DNA from: Peptoniphilaceae bacterium AM52-5BH
GTDB lineage: Bacteria > Bacillota > Clostridia > Tissierellales > Peptoniphilaceae
Length of the DNA: 57,622 nucleotides
Assembly (NCBI GenBank): GCA_027669155.1
Contig: JAQEDR010000015.1
Location: forward strand, 1 to 57,622
Reading direction: 5' to 3'
Below the pieces are notes generated by a model. The model saw only the letters and a program-made list of their open reading frames with translations, did not search any database and was not told where the DNA came from. Both the position numbers and the translations under genes were made by a program. Below are positions 18,769 to 31,300 of this stretch, one piece after another. Within the stretch, counting starts at the first letter, position 1. The number at the start of each line of letters is the position of its first letter.

Positions 18769-18804
18769 GAACATCCCCCTTTCTTGATTCATACCCAATA
18801 CTAA

Positions 18805-19581
18805 TTACAAGTCTTTAAGTTTCTCCTCAATTCTCGCCCTAAGATTTGGATAGGCTCTGATAATCCTTCTCTCAGATTTCTTATCAAAGATTCTCTTTAG
18901 CTCAAGCCTTAACCTCTCACTTCTTCTATCGAAGTCTTCGCCCAGCTCGCTATTTTCAAACTCTTCTTTTCTTTCCTTAAGATCTAGGCTTCTTTCTGCA
19001 ACCCTTTCTCCAATCTTATCTGAAACTTGCTTGATTCTAGCGGAGGACTTTTCTATCTCTCTAAATTTCTTGTTAATTCCAAGAATCATATTTACAGTAG
19101 CAAGTAAGTCTACAAAGAGGACTAGGGCAAATATTAGGTCAAATCCAAAGAGAAATCTAGTAGAAAAATGACTTACTAATTGAGCGACTAAGGGATGAAT
19201 TGCTTCATACAAAATAAAGCAAAGAGCAGCCCAGATCAGAGAAAACTCAAGGCAGATGTAACCTCCTATATTTAGGACCTTATCAGAGTAGTCCCACCAT
19301 TTCATATGAAAAAGCTTCTCCAAAACAAAGCCTGTGATAAGCTCGATTAGACTTGCTATAAACATAGAGGCAACTAAGAGGACTAGCTTATTAGAAGAAT
19401 CCACCAAGCTTAAAAAGTACAAGACAGCTACAGCCCCAAAGCCATATACAGGGCAATAGGGTCCATTAAGAAAACCACTATTTACAAAAACTCCCCTCCT
19501 CATTGCCTTAAATGAAACTTCAAGTATCCAGCCTATAAAGGCATAGATAAAAAAATAAGTTAAATAATATTCAAAATTCAT
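18805..19581 (-). CDS. PF06541-type (CmpB, putative ABC-transporter type IV) membrane protein
   Basis: 258 residues. The N-terminal signature YFFIYAFIGWILEVSFKA and NGPYCPVYGFGAVAVLYF is characteristic of this poorly characterised Firmicutes family, annotated as a putative ABC transporter permease although a partner ATPase is usually absent, as here. About five membrane segments lie within residues 1-180, then a highly charged helical cytoplasmic tail (190-258). First gene of a unit with the PPK2 gene. Function unknown. Confidence 0.82.
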   Translation of the reverse strand: MNFEYYLTYFFIYAFIGWILEVSFKAMRRGVFVNSGFLNGPYCPVYGFGAVAVLYFLSLVDSSNKLVLLVASMFIASLIELITGFVLEKLFHMKWWDYSDKVLNIGGYICLEFSLIWAALCFILYEAIHPLVAQLVSHFSTRFLFGFDLIFALVLFVDLLATVNMILGINKKFREIEKSSARIKQVSDKIGERVAERSLDLKERKEEFENSELGEDFDRRSERLRLELKRIFDKKSERRIIRAYPNLRARIEEKLKDL

Positions 19582-19681
19582 AACTACCCTTTCTAATTAA
19601 ATTGTTATTATAAATAACTATACCCGCTTTGGGACAATAATATATTGTAAGCAATACCACACCCCTTTATATCTAATGGTT

Positions 19682-19823
19682 CTGGCCACAATGAACGATA
19701 GTAAATTGATGGCAGCCCTTAATCGAGGGAGCCCTCGTCATGGGCCACTATTTTGCAAAGCAAAATAGTGTAGTATCCTTTGTTAAGGAATAACAAAGGA
19801 TAAAAGAACGATGAATATCGTTC
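19682..19823 (+). repeat. Hairpin-string element, copy 2 (plus orientation)
   Basis: Inverted counterpart of 16686-16911. Same order of stems: CTGGCCA-CAAT/ATTG-A-TGGCAG 19682-19715; CGAGGG/CCCTCG 19724-19737; CACTATTTTGC/GCAAAATAGTG 19746-19770; ATCCTTTGTTA/TAACAAAGGAT 19775-19801; GAACGAT/ATCGTTC 19806-19823. Three stems of copy 1 are missing. Stem differences are compensatory: CAGC/GCTG in copy 1 is CAAT/ATTG here, and CACTG/CAGTG is CACTA/TAGTG. Other differences fall in loops. Confidence 0.8.
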
Positions 19824-20163
19824 AAAATTAATTAGTGAGGTCCTCCAATAGCTGGACAGGCTTGTTACCGAATCCGAAAACTACCGTCGAGCGAAGAGAA
19901 GCGTAGTCGAGATATCTCATAGGAATTACAATTACCCTTATCCCTACCGAAGCGATGGAATCTCGCCGAAAGGCGCCACCTCGACAGAGCTTCCACGAGG
20001 AAACGACGAGAGGTCTCCAGTCTAAGATGATATGTAAATAGAAAGATAAAACTTATCTAAGAACGTACACTAATCACAAGAGGCTTCTCCACAAGGTCGG
20101 AGCAAGGGGGGGGATTTTTGAGTAATGTAATTGTAAGCAATACTACACCCCTTATGTCTAATG

Positions 20164-20197
20164 GTTCTGGCCACAATGAACGAAGTGAATTGATGGC
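20164..20197 (+). repeat. Third copy of the leading hairpin of the string element
   Basis: GGTTCTGGCCACAAT followed by GAACGAAGTGA, then ATTGATGGCAG reproduces the CAAT/ATTG form of the stem at 19682-19715. The following stem is different (GACCTT/AAGGTC around an inner TCGA pair), showing that hairpins are exchanged as cassettes. End points are good to a few bases. Confidence 0.65.
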
Positions 20198-20263
20198 AGA
20201 CCTTAATCGAGGATTTTCGAGATGAAGGTCAAGCTATGCTTGTCCTGAATCCGAAAACTACCG

Positions 20264-20814
20264 TCGACCGAAGCGGAGACATCTCACGAGAAATCTCAAG
20301 CCTAAGACGACATTTATATAATAATGGAAAAATTATCTAAGAATATACCAAGAGGCTTCTCCACAAGGTCGAAGCAAGGGGAAAATTTTGAACAATGTAA
20401 TAGTAAGCAATCCCCTACCTTATGTCTACCATCTTCCCCCTTATGTCGACCGAAGCGGAGACATCTCACAAGAAATCTCCAGCCTAAGACGACATTTATA
20501 TAATAATGGAAAAATTATCTAAGAATATACCAAGAGGCTTCTCCACAAGGTCGAAGCAAGGGGAAAATTTTGAACAATGTAATAGTAAGCAATCCCCTAC
20601 CTTATGTCTACCATCTTCCCCCTTATGTCGACCTAAGCGGAGACATCTCACAAGAAATCTCCAGCCTAAAACGACATTTATATAATAAAGGAAAAATTAT
20701 CTAAGAATATACCAAGAGGCTTCTCCATAAGGTCGAAGCAAGGGGAATATCTTGAACAATGTAATTGTAAGCAATACTACACACCTTATGTCGACCATTT
20801 ACCCATCCCTTATG
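20264..20814. repeat. Tandem repeat, 182-bp unit, three copies
   Basis: Units start at 20264, 20446 and 20628 (exact period 182). Units 1 and 2 differ at two bases; unit 3 has about a dozen changes and a rearranged end. Each unit begins TCGACCGAAGCGGAGACATC and includes GAGGCTTCTCCACAAGGTCG and GAACAATGTAATAGTAAGC. A more degenerate copy of the middle part is visible at about 20018-20140. No open frame spans the units. Confidence 0.88.
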
Positions 20815-20907
20815 CCGAGCGGAGCTAAGCGTAGTCGAGACATCTCTTAAGTCAATTGAATTAAAGAGAAACCCTACCTTACAAAATAATTATTTCTTAA
20901 CTAATCT

Positions 20908-20936
20908 TTGAAATTTCCTCCCACTTGTGTTAGAGT
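20908..20936 (+). promoter_or_regulatory. Possible promoter of the NhaC-type gene
   Basis: TTGAAA (20908-20913), 17-base spacer, TAGAGT (20931-20936). The -10 box is poor. Confidence 0.3.
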
Positions 20937-20989
20937 GTTTAGAGAATAAAACCATTAAAGTTAAAAACCATAAATCGAGAGGAAAAATT

Positions 20990-22291
20990 ATGAAAGAAAA
21001 CAATAAAATTTCGGCCAAGGCTTTGATTCCTTTTGTAATCTTTATTGGCCTTTACTTAATTACAGGCCTCATTCTTCAAATACAAGGAGTCGAGATGGCC
21101 TTTTACCAGCTGCCTGCCCCTATAGCTGTCTTTGTCGCAATAATCGCAGCCTTTTTTATATTTGAAGGAAGTATAGAAGAGAAGTTCGATACCTTAGTTG
21201 ATGGCTGTGGAGATTCTAATATTATCATTATGTGTTTGATCTATCTACTGGCAGGAGCCTTCTCCACGCTTGCCAAGGCCACTGGCGGGGTGGACTCAGT
21301 AGTTAATCTAGGACTTTCCTTTATCCCGAGCGAATTTCTTACAGCGGGTGTCTTTGTTATAGCTTCCTTCATATCTATAGCTACAGGCTCTTCTGTTGGA
21401 ACTATCACGGCCCTGGGCCCTATAGGAGTAGGGCTTGCTAATTCAAGCGGCATAAGCCTTGCCCTAATGCTGGGAGCCTTGGTGGGAGGGGCTATGTTTG
21501 GAGATAACCTTTCTATAATCTCCGACACGACAATTGCTGCAACTAGAAGTCAGGGTTGTGATATGAAGGATAAGTTTAAGATGAATGCAAAAATCGCCAT
21601 ACCTGCCGCAATCCTAACTATAATCCTCCTTCTAGTATTCGGTGCTCCAGAAGTTAGAACAAGTTCAGGAGACTTAAGCTACGATCTTTTCTCAATTATC
21701 CCCTATCTTTTCGTCCTTATAGTCGCCCTTATGGGAATCAATGTCTTCGTAGTTCTTACCGGAGCAATCGGACTTTCCTCAGCTCTCCTGATAATTAGAG
21801 GAACTTCTGTGATAGATATCTCCCAAATCATCTGGGAAGGCTTTACAAATATGTTTGAAATCTTCCTTCTATCCATGCTTATAGGAGGTCTATCCAAGAT
21901 GGTAGCAGAAGAAGGAGGGATCAATTGGATAATATCAAAGATTAAAATATTTGCCAGAAACGAAAAGACAGGAGAGCTCGGCATAGGAGCCTTAGTCTCC
22001 CTAGCAGATATTTGTGTCGCCAACAACACCGTAGCCATCATTATCTCAGGACCTATAGCAAAGAAGATGTGCAAAGAATTTAAGATTGACCCAAAGCGTA
22101 GCGCATCCCTCCTAGATACCTTCTCCTGTGTCTTCCAGGGAATCATCCCCTACTCTGCTCAAGTACTTATAGCGGCAGGTTTTAGCGAAGGAGCAGTAGC
22201 TCCTTTCGAGCTTGTACCTTTTTTCTGGTATCAGTTTATCCTAGGCGTCATCACTCTAATCTCAATTCTTACTTCTAGAAAAAATAAATAA
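20990..22291 (+). CDS. NhaC-family Na+/H+ antiporter
   Basis: 433 residues from the ATG at 20990, preceded by GAGAGG; an upstream in-frame ATG at 20927 has no ribosome site and adds an unlikely charged leader. About eleven or twelve membrane segments. Family-typical motifs are ALGPIGVGLANSSG, MFGDNLSIISDTTIAATRSQ (Asp pair), and LLDTFSCVFQGIIPYSAQVL near the C-terminus. Such proteins exchange Na+ for H+, or in some branches sodium for amino acids or organic acids; the substrate cannot be fixed here. Stands alone on the plus strand. Confidence 0.85.
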   Translation: MKENNKISAKALIPFVIFIGLYLITGLILQIQGVEMAFYQLPAPIAVFVAIIAAFFIFEGSIEEKFDTLVDGCGDSNIIIMCLIYLLAGAFSTLAKATGGVDSVVNLGLSFIPSEFLTAGVFVIASFISIATGSSVGTITALGPIGVGLANSSGISLALMLGALVGGAMFGDNLSIISDTTIAATRSQGCDMKDKFKMNAKIAIPAAILTIILLLVFGAPEVRTSSGDLSYDLFSIIPYLFVLIVALMGINVFVVLTGAIGLSSALLIIRGTSVIDISQIIWEGFTNMFEIFLLSMLIGGLSKMVAEEGGINWIISKIKIFARNEKTGELGIGALVSLADICVANNTVAIIISGPIAKKMCKEFKIDPKRSASLLDTFSCVFQGIIPYSAQVLIAAGFSEGAVAPFELVPFFWYQFILGVITLISILTSRKNK

Positions 22292-22311
22292 GGTTCCTAA
22301 TTTTAGGCAAA

Positions 22312-22352
22312 AGAAAGCCCTAGCTTCCATTATTTGGAAAACTAGGGTTTTT
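22312..22352. terminator. Bidirectional rho-independent terminator
   Basis: CCCTAG-C-TTCC (22318-22328) pairs with GGAA-AA-CTAGGG (22336-22347) and is followed by TTTTT on plus. On minus the stem is followed by CTTTCTTTT. It lies between the convergent antiporter gene (stop 22291) and the giant adhesin gene (stop at 22373). Confidence 0.85.
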
Positions 22353-22372
22353 CCTTTGTATGTTTTAGACTA

Positions 22373-25300
22373 TTAGCTTAGGGGCTCTTTTTTCTTCTTA
22401 GTGTAGATTAGAACTCCTCCAAGCATTACAGCAAGTCCAATGATCGCAAATCCAATCCATACACCAGGTCCACCCGTGAATGGGTATTCTACCTTGGTGT
22501 TTTCTACCTGTATCGGATCCTTACTTTCATAATCTACATAAGTTCCTTTACCTTCTGACATGTTGTTAATGTCAAGCTTGTAATTTACAAGGTCGATTGA
22601 TTTACTAAATGCTCTTGAATATACTTCTGGTTTCAAGTCTACTGCTTGAGCCTTATCAGTTATTGTACCAGTGATTTCTACTACCAATGCCTTTTCTGTG
22701 ACTATATTAGCAATTGTTGGCTCTGGTTGCGTATAATCTGTTGACTTATACAATCCAGGAATACTGTATATTAGCGGATTTGTGTTATATAGTTGGTTTC
22801 TTGGATTAGCTTCTCTAAAGTCTGTATCCTTCAAATCATCAACAGACTTTCCTTTTTCAAGAGTTGCGACTCTTATTGTTCTATACTGATCACTTACATT
22901 CCAATTATTAGCATCTAGTTGTAGTAAAGTGTCTTCCTTATCAAATGTCCATTGAGTGTGATCTGGATTTATTACAAGTCTCTCTTTGAATGTTCCCTTA
23001 TCCTTATCCACTTCAATGATTTCACTTGATATCATGCCATTTGCACCCTTAGTCAAGCTTGCCTTTAATGGATCTTTTTCAAGAGTTTGAATCTTGCCAT
23101 TTTCTAGCCTAAATTCTTTAATATAACCTTGGTACTTAGAATATCCATTTGGTGCCTTGGTTTCTTCTAGTGCGTAGTAGCCATCTTTTGAAAGGTTAAG
23201 ACTAAATTTACCATCTTTTTCAGAAGTAACTGTTACTTGTTTTCCTTCTACAAGATAGTCACCATATTTTCCATCTTCTTGTTCTTTATAAAGAATTTTG
23301 AATTCGGCTCCCGGTAAAATCTTACCATTATCATCAGCATCAACTTTTACAAACTCAATCGCTTTGTTGTTGACAACCTTGATTGGAATAGTTTCACTTA
23401 CTTCTTGATAGATTTCAGAAGTTCCTGTACCACCTTCTTTTGGAACAGTTACTTGTTTATAAATCTTACCAGATTCGTCAACCTTGAAGTAAGCTACAGC
23501 TTCTTCTGGTTTTGCATAACCTTCTGGAGCTTCGTTTTCAATTAACCTGTACAAGCCTTTATCAAGGTTATTATAAGAAATTTTACCGTCTTTATCAACG
23601 AATTTTGGATTAGACTTTGCAGTCCATGTTGCAGATGGTTGTTCTATAGTTCCATCATTCTTTTCAAGTGTGAACTTAGCACCTTTAACTACATTTCCGC
23701 TTTCGTCTAATTTTGGTTTTAGAACTTGTCCATCTGTATTTACCTTTTCGAATACAACTTTATTTGATGGGTTTGTTATTTTAAGTTCGAAGTTAGCTTG
23801 AGCTGTACTTTCGTTTTCAAATACATATACTCCATCCCATCTATAGACACCTGGACGACCTACATTCCAATAATCATAACGACCATCACTTGTCCAATAG
23901 CCATAATATAATGCTGAATTGCCTTTGAACTGAGTCAAATCATTTGTATCGATCCAACCAGTTACCTTTACAATTGCTGCTCTGTTATTAGGGAATTTTC
24001 CGAGATTAGTCCTTGTTTCACTATTTGCTCCGACGTCTTTAGGTTGTGTTATTCCAGAACGCCATAAGTTTCTATCATTTTCGTTAACACCGAAGGATGC
24101 TGGCATACTTTGCTCTTTCCAATAATCATCAGTGTTATACAAATCGTAAGTTGTGATTTGTAAATTTTTTACAGTTTGATTTGGAATATATCTAAATGTC
24201 AAGTTCTTGCCATCATATTCACTTTCTCTATTAATATAGAAGTAGTGAACAAATTCACCAGTATCAGAATTGAAACTTACAATCTTAGAAGCCATATTGA
24301 TGAAGTTATATCCATCATTATCATATTCTGTGCTTACTATATAGTTTACATATATTTTCTTGTGCTTACTTGTGTCATTTCCAACACTCATACCAACATA
24401 TTGATATCCAGAATTCTTAACCCTATGAAGGTTAATATGAGATGATATAACATTCTTAAAGTCTGTAATTGTGTATTGTTCAGCTGCCTCTGTGAATGTA
24501 TAGGTGATTGTTCCAGCTTGTCTATTATAGTCAGCCTTAGCTAATGTACCTATACCATCAGCAAACAAGTCTAAGTTAGTTGGTTTATCTTCTCTTATTC
24601 CGTGTAAGTCCATGTTGTCTGTTAATTTTAGTACAAAATAATCTCCTGAACTTATTTTAACGCCATCTTTAATATTGTATTCATTTGTAAATTGTAAACT
24701 TTGACCAACGTGAGGTCTAATTTCATTTTTACCCTGAGTTGTATCTCCACTGTAAGGTCTATTCACTATCATATCAGATGATGTAAGTTCGATAAAGTCC
24801 GTAATATTTCTAGTTCTTGGACTGTTATCTTCTGCATAAGGGTCGAGTCCCTTACCACCAACTGTGAAGTGCCATACATGACCAGTATTGATATAACCAT
24901 TTGGTGATTCAACTTCTCTTAGTTCGTAGTTACCTAGTGGAAGTCCTTCAAATTTAAGTGTACCATCTTCGCCTACTGTGCCTTCGTATACAGCATTTTC
25001 AACTGGTTTTCCATCTTTATCCGTTTCAGCACCTAATCTTATAGCTTTAAACTTAGCTCCTATTAATTTTCCAGATTCATTCTTCTTACCTAGGATAAGA
25101 TTGCCATTTTCGTCAACTTTTTTGATAGTTACTGAACCCTTACCTGGGACTTCGTTTCTTACCTTACCAATATTCTTGGCTGTGGCAGATGTTACGAAGT
25201 CGACAAGTTTTCCAGTTGAATTTTCACCATCCTTTACATTAGGAATTAGATAGTTGTCTCTCTTAGATTCAATTGTTACATAACCATTGGCACTTTCTAC

Positions 25301-28300
25301 GATTTTACCTGTATTTGGGTCAACTACTTTATGAGTTCCAGTTTGTTTGTCAACTTCTACTTGTAACCCAGATTCTTTGTCATAAGTTTTTCCATCTTTT
25401 GTGAATGTTTCACCCTTTGGATCAATCGTCTTGATAACAAATTCTAATAGAGTCCCATCAAGTGCTCTGTACCCTTCTGGAGGAGCAACTTCTAGCAATC
25501 TATAAGTTCCTGGTTCAAGTCTTCTGAAACCAAAGTAACCATTGAAAGCTGATGATACATAAGATTCATCCATATCATACCAGAAAGAACCTTCCTTCTT
25601 TTGAAGTTTGAATACAGCGCCTTCTAGTCTGTTTGTGTTGTCGTCTCCATCCATTTTATGCTTAGAGAAAGTGATGTTATAAACTTCTCTTTCATTTGTG
25701 ATTGACATACCTTCTTGTGGTACTGTTTCAGCTTTGTCTGAAGTATATAGTGATGAAATATCTACGCTAGTGTCAGCGTGTGCTACTGGATTTTCTAGTG
25801 GTGGATAAATTATACCTGTATCCAACCAATTTCTATCATCTGAATTTATTTTTACCTTTTTACTTAGAGCATTTTTATATTTTTGCCCTGGTAACTTTCT
25901 ATTAGCCCATTTGTTTGCAAAGTCTTCCGCTTGTTTTGTACCATATCCTTGGTTTATAACACTTTGTTCTATCCAATTTCTTATATTAGTTGCACCATGC
26001 TGGTAGGATCCTTGTGGAACATATTTATAGGCAAAAGTTGTTCCACCTTTATTGTAGGCTTCTTGGAATTGTCTTGCTCCATCGTAAAAATCTATGTGTA
26101 AGTCAATCTTACCTAAATCTCCCTCTGGTATATCATTTCTGACAGAAGTATCTTTAAGAACTGGTTCTTTACTTGGAGTTTTACCATCCTTTTCAGTGAA
26201 GTTGAAGTTAGAATCTATTGCCACTTCATTAGTAACTTTCCTATCTACTATTGAACCATCATAGTATCCTTCAATATCGATATAGTACACACCTGGTTCA
26301 AGATTTAGCAAGTCTTCGTCAAAGCCCCAATCAAATGGTCTCCATCTTGCTGTATTAACTGTTCTTACATTTGGATCTCTCAAGTCATAACTGTTTAATA
26401 CCTTATCAACGTCCACATCTGCTGGTGGATTTGTGATTTGATAAGTTGATCTGTAGGCAGTCTTCACACCTTCTGTGATAGTTACTGGTGGCTCTCCCGC
26501 TCTATCGATTTCTTCTCTCTTGTGTTTTGGTGTAATTTGTACATTTACTACCTTACCATAAGCTCTTGTATCAATATAAACTCTTTGCACAAATGTCTTT
26601 GAGTCTGGGTCTATATTTTTAACTATTGACTTGTATTTTATGCTGCCTTTTTGATTATCTGCTGCTACAACCTTATTTGAAGATAAGAAAGATGCAGCTG
26701 TGTTTTCTGGTCCATTTTGAATTATTTTAAGAGAACCATTTTCTTCTTTTACTTGTAGTTTCCAAGGAGCCGCTTGTTTTTTGTATCCTACTGGTGATTT
26801 TGTTTCTTCAAGGATATAGTAGCCAGTCTTTAACTTGACTATTTTTTCTTTATACTTAAATACTACATTACCCTCAGCATCAGAAGTTGCTGTTAGACCT
26901 GTGAATGTTCCATCTACTTGAGTAAAATTCTTATCAGTGTATTTCTTTAGTGTAAAGTTAGCACCTTCAAGTCCTTCGTTCACATTATTTATCTTGTGGA
27001 CTTTAAGTTCAATACCAGTTTGCTTATTAGTGATTTGTGCAGCACTACCATCAGTAATTTCTTTCCAACCTTCTGCAGGATCTGGAGTTTCATCAATTTT
27101 CTTGAATGTTGCAGAAACAGTTGCCCCACCTGCTGGCATTGTAAAGCTGTACTTACCATCTGCACCAGCTTTTAATGCTTCTCCATTCATTGTTACACCT
27201 TCGATTTCAAAACCTTCTTTTGGTGTAACAGTCAAGTTAATTGGTGTTCCTGCTGTTGCAGAGGTTGGCTTAGCAGTAATAGTTCCACCTTCTTGTGGAT
27301 TATTAACTGTGATATTAAAAGTATCTGGAGTTTTTTCTTTAAAGCTTGCTTTAACATTTACATCATGACTTGGCATTTTAAATGTGTACTGATTGTTGTT
27401 TACATCTTGAGTAACATCTTTTTCATCAACTATTAGCTTATCAAGTTCAGAGCCATCATTTGGGTTTGCAGTTAAGGTGATGTCCTCTCCTACTTTTGCA
27501 CTTTCAGGCGCATTAACACTACCATTTGTAGTTGGATCTACTGTAATCTTATATTTGGTATTGACATCAGATTCATTATTATAATAATGTGCTACCCACT
27601 GATTTTCCGGCTTATCCCATCCATTATAGTGATAGTTGATTCCAAGACCTACCCTATTATTTTCATCATAAGGTCCTTCAACCTCTAACATTATTGGCGT
27701 TGAAATTGTTTGATTAAGAATTATTCTATAGCGGTATGGTTCATTATCCTTAGGTTTAAAGGAACTTTGAATTCCTAGCGTTGCATTTTTTAAAACAATA
27801 GGATTGTTTATTGTTGAACCTTCTTTTAATGTTTTAACGCTATATGTTAAATTATTTTTATGAGCTCCATATACTCCTGTATCAGGCTCTTGATAAATTT
27901 CAAAAGCTGGTTTTATATTTTTGTTTGTATTATATTTACCATCTAAGTTTACTATAAACCTTTGTCTTATTCTATTCTCTGTCTTGTTTATCTCTGTAAT
28001 CTTACTTAGGTTACCATTATTTTTGAATTCAGTCGGTATTTCTGATCTACTTGAATCTACAACTTCCCAAGTTCCAGCACTTAATGGATTAGTAATATCT
28101 GCCAAAGTATCACCAATTTCAAGCTCAGTATTTGCTCCTGCCATTTGTAATCTTCTCATTAGATTATTTCTAGCAGTATCTGAATTTGTGCTAACTGTTA
28201 CGCTTGAATTATCTGAATTTGCAGTTTTACTATTATCTTTTATATAAACTTTTCCATCGTTAGTTATTCTAACTGTCCAGCCAGTCTTAGCTTGTTCATA

Positions 28301-31300
28301 ACCTGGAGCAGGTTGAGTTTCTTCTAACTTGTATGTTCCAGCTTCTAGTCCTGCGAAAGTTATCATACCGTCTGTTCCAGTTGTCATATATCTTTCGTCT
28401 GTAAGAGGATCTGGTCCAGTTAGTTTAAATACTGCGCCTTGAATAGCTTTAGTGTTATCGGATGCTTTAACTTTTCTTAGTTTGAATTGGAATTTTTGTT
28501 TTTCGTTATTTACATCAAGTGAGCCTTCTGAAATATAAGAACCTTTGATATCGCCAGCAGCTGCCTTTGTAGGATCTCCTACTATGATGTCTTGGACACT
28601 TTCATAGTAGTCAGCTTTCCAGTAGATATTGGAATTATCAACTGTCCAGTCCATTCCTGTACCGACGCCACCTGTTTCTTCCTTATATGGAACTTTTACG
28701 TCAATTACTATTGGTTTAGATGTTTTTGGAAGTGTTAGATTTAATCTCTTTGGTTCTCCGTATCTTCCGTCCTCAGGTTTTGCAGTTTTATTAACATCAT
28801 CTGTTATATCTTTAGTTGTGTAGTTTGTAAGTATTAAATCAGAAATAAGACCAGTTACTGGTTTATCCAATTCAAATACTTTGTATTCTGCATTTCCATC
28901 ATACCAAGTCATATTAGAATCACCTGGAACTTGTCTGTGGATAGATGCAGTCGTTTGTCCAAGTTTTCTTGCTTCTGGGTTAATTACGTATCTTTGAATA
29001 GCGTACTTATCAGTTTTATTTATAGCAATAATTCTAGTACCCATGTATTGAGCAGTTTTACTATTGCCAGTCCAACCTGTCCATCTGTTGTCATAATCTG
29101 ACCATCCAGATGTATTTCTATTTTTAGCGTCAACCCAGTTAACATTATCTTCCGCTATGAAGGATTTTAATTCAGTTGAATCTGTTGAAGCTAGATAGTT
29201 ATAAACTTTTGTCTTACTATCTTTTACTTCAAGAACCCATTTCTTATCGATAGGTTTGTAACCTTGAGGTTGTTTTGTTTCCTTCAAGATGTATTGTTGT
29301 CCTTCTTCTAAGCTCTTGCCATCTGCAAACTTGAAGTCCACAATACCATTTGCATTAGATGTTCCTTTTGCTATTACAGTTTTTTCATCTTTATCGTAGA
29401 TAGTAAATTCTGCACCTTGAAGAGCTTCTCCCTTACCATTTTTCTTATAAACTTGGAACTTTTCTCCAACAGGTTTGTTGGTTACAGTTAACTTAATATC
29501 TGTACCCTCTACAACTGATCCAGTTCCTGTAATACCTATTTCTCTTATAAGTACATTACCTGTCTCATAAACTGTAACACTCCATTTTCTAGTTGACTTA
29601 GAATACCTTTCTGGTGCTCTAGTTTCTTCTAATGTGTAGGTTCCAGGTTCAATATCTGTAAAATCAACAATACCATCGGCATCACTTGATCTATAGATTA
29701 CGTGACCTTCTGCATCAGTAAGTGAGAATGTTGCACCTTGAAGCTTCTCTGTTCTATTCGCTTCATCAAGTTTTTCGATTTGAAATTGTCCTGGTTTATA
29801 AGTCTTGTTAAATAGTTTAACTCTTTCTGTGTAGAATTTAGGTATTTCTTGTCCTGTTTCTGAACCTATTGCGACGTTCGCATTACCCTTTTGGTAAGAT
29901 CCTGTGTGTCTAGATCCTTGTGAGAAGTAGTAAGCTGACCACAAGTTTTTAAATCTTTGCTCGTCAGTAACCTTGAAAGTTTGTATTATTACATAACCAT
30001 CATTGTTTCCAACTCTAGGCACATCTATTTCTAGTGGATGCTTTTCGTGACCATAGGCTAGTAATCTTTCTGTATCTTTTAATAGTGATGGGTCGTAAGT
30101 TATTCTGTGGTCACCAACCTGATCTCTAAATCCCTGATTAGGATCTACATTTGTGTTCTTATATACCAAGTTGTAATTTCTTGGATCTTGGTCTGGTCTT
30201 ATACCATAGGATAATGGCATTAACCTTTCCTTGTTAGCAGGTGTATCTGTTACCTTATAAACTTCTAATTCTTGGAATCCAAAAGCTGGTAATCCATTTG
30301 CCACATAGTTTTCCAATCCTGGTTGAGGTTTATTCATTGACAACCAGTCAAATCTCAAAGTTCTCTTACCACTAGAAAGTCCTGTTGGGTTGTAATAAGT
30401 CATGGCTTTAAGATAAGTGTCGCCATTTTTATCCTTGTAAATATCGTAAATATATTCACTTGATAATGGTCCGCCTCCGCCTGAGGAATCATATGCGTAG
30501 TAATCAGTCTTGATGTTTACTGGAAGTACCTTGTCATTAGTTTGAGTTGTTTGAAGATTTGGCTTAGAAACAGTAGGATTGCTTGTTCCTGTTGCCTTAT
30601 CTGGGTCAATAACTATTCTGAAATTATAACCATTTTCTTTATCAGTTTGTGTTGCGTGATACTTATCTGGAATTATACCGATAATTTCAAGAGAAGCATT
30701 TACAGCGCTGCTACCAATATTATCTGTAAACTGATATGTTAAAAGATTTGTTTCGTAGTTAAAGTATGGTTTTGCCAATACTTTACCTTCAGCATCTTTT
30801 AAGTCAGGAATTTCATAGACATATCTTCTAAAATCTAGGTTAGGGTCAAATTGAATCTTAAATAAACCACCCTTACTTGCGTTAGCAATTGAGAAAGAAG
30901 CCTTATATCTGTAGGATTCAATACCATATGCTTCCCAAACTCCTTCTGTCCAACCAAGACGACCATCGTTTGGTTGATTTTGTTTTTCTTGAAGGATCAT
31001 AGATTGAGTTATTCCGGTAATAGTAGCCTTACCACCTTCTTGACCTGTTTCGATTTCTTCCAAGATATAATCTACACCGTTTTTTGGTGTTCCAGATCCA
31101 TCTTTGAATCTAGCATTGTAGATTACTTTGCCATCTTCTCCTACAGTAACATCAAATATAACTTGTGATTTTTGATATCCTGAAGGAGCACTAATTTCTT
31201 CTATAGTATAGTTGCCTGGACTTAATTCACCAAAACTTGCTTTACCATCTGTACCTGATTTAATATCAGAAATAGTGTCGCCTTTAGAGTCTTTTAATCT

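Larger units (their letters stand above)
19620..20860. repeat. Right intergenic repeat block, no genes
   Basis: About 1.24 kb of repeats between the membrane-protein gene and the antiporter gene. It contains hairpin-string copy 2 (19682-19823), a GGTCC/GGAC hairpin near 19840, a GCC-GAAA-GGC hairpin near 19965, a third copy of the leading hairpin (20164-20197), a 182-bp tandem repeat (20264-20814), and TCGAGCGAAGCG-type palindromes at both ends. No plausible coding sequence. Confidence 0.8.

Noticed and set aside
20264..20814. CRISPR array as an explanation of the repeat block
   Set aside because: Units are 182 bases and contiguous with no spacer variation; no cas genes in the window.
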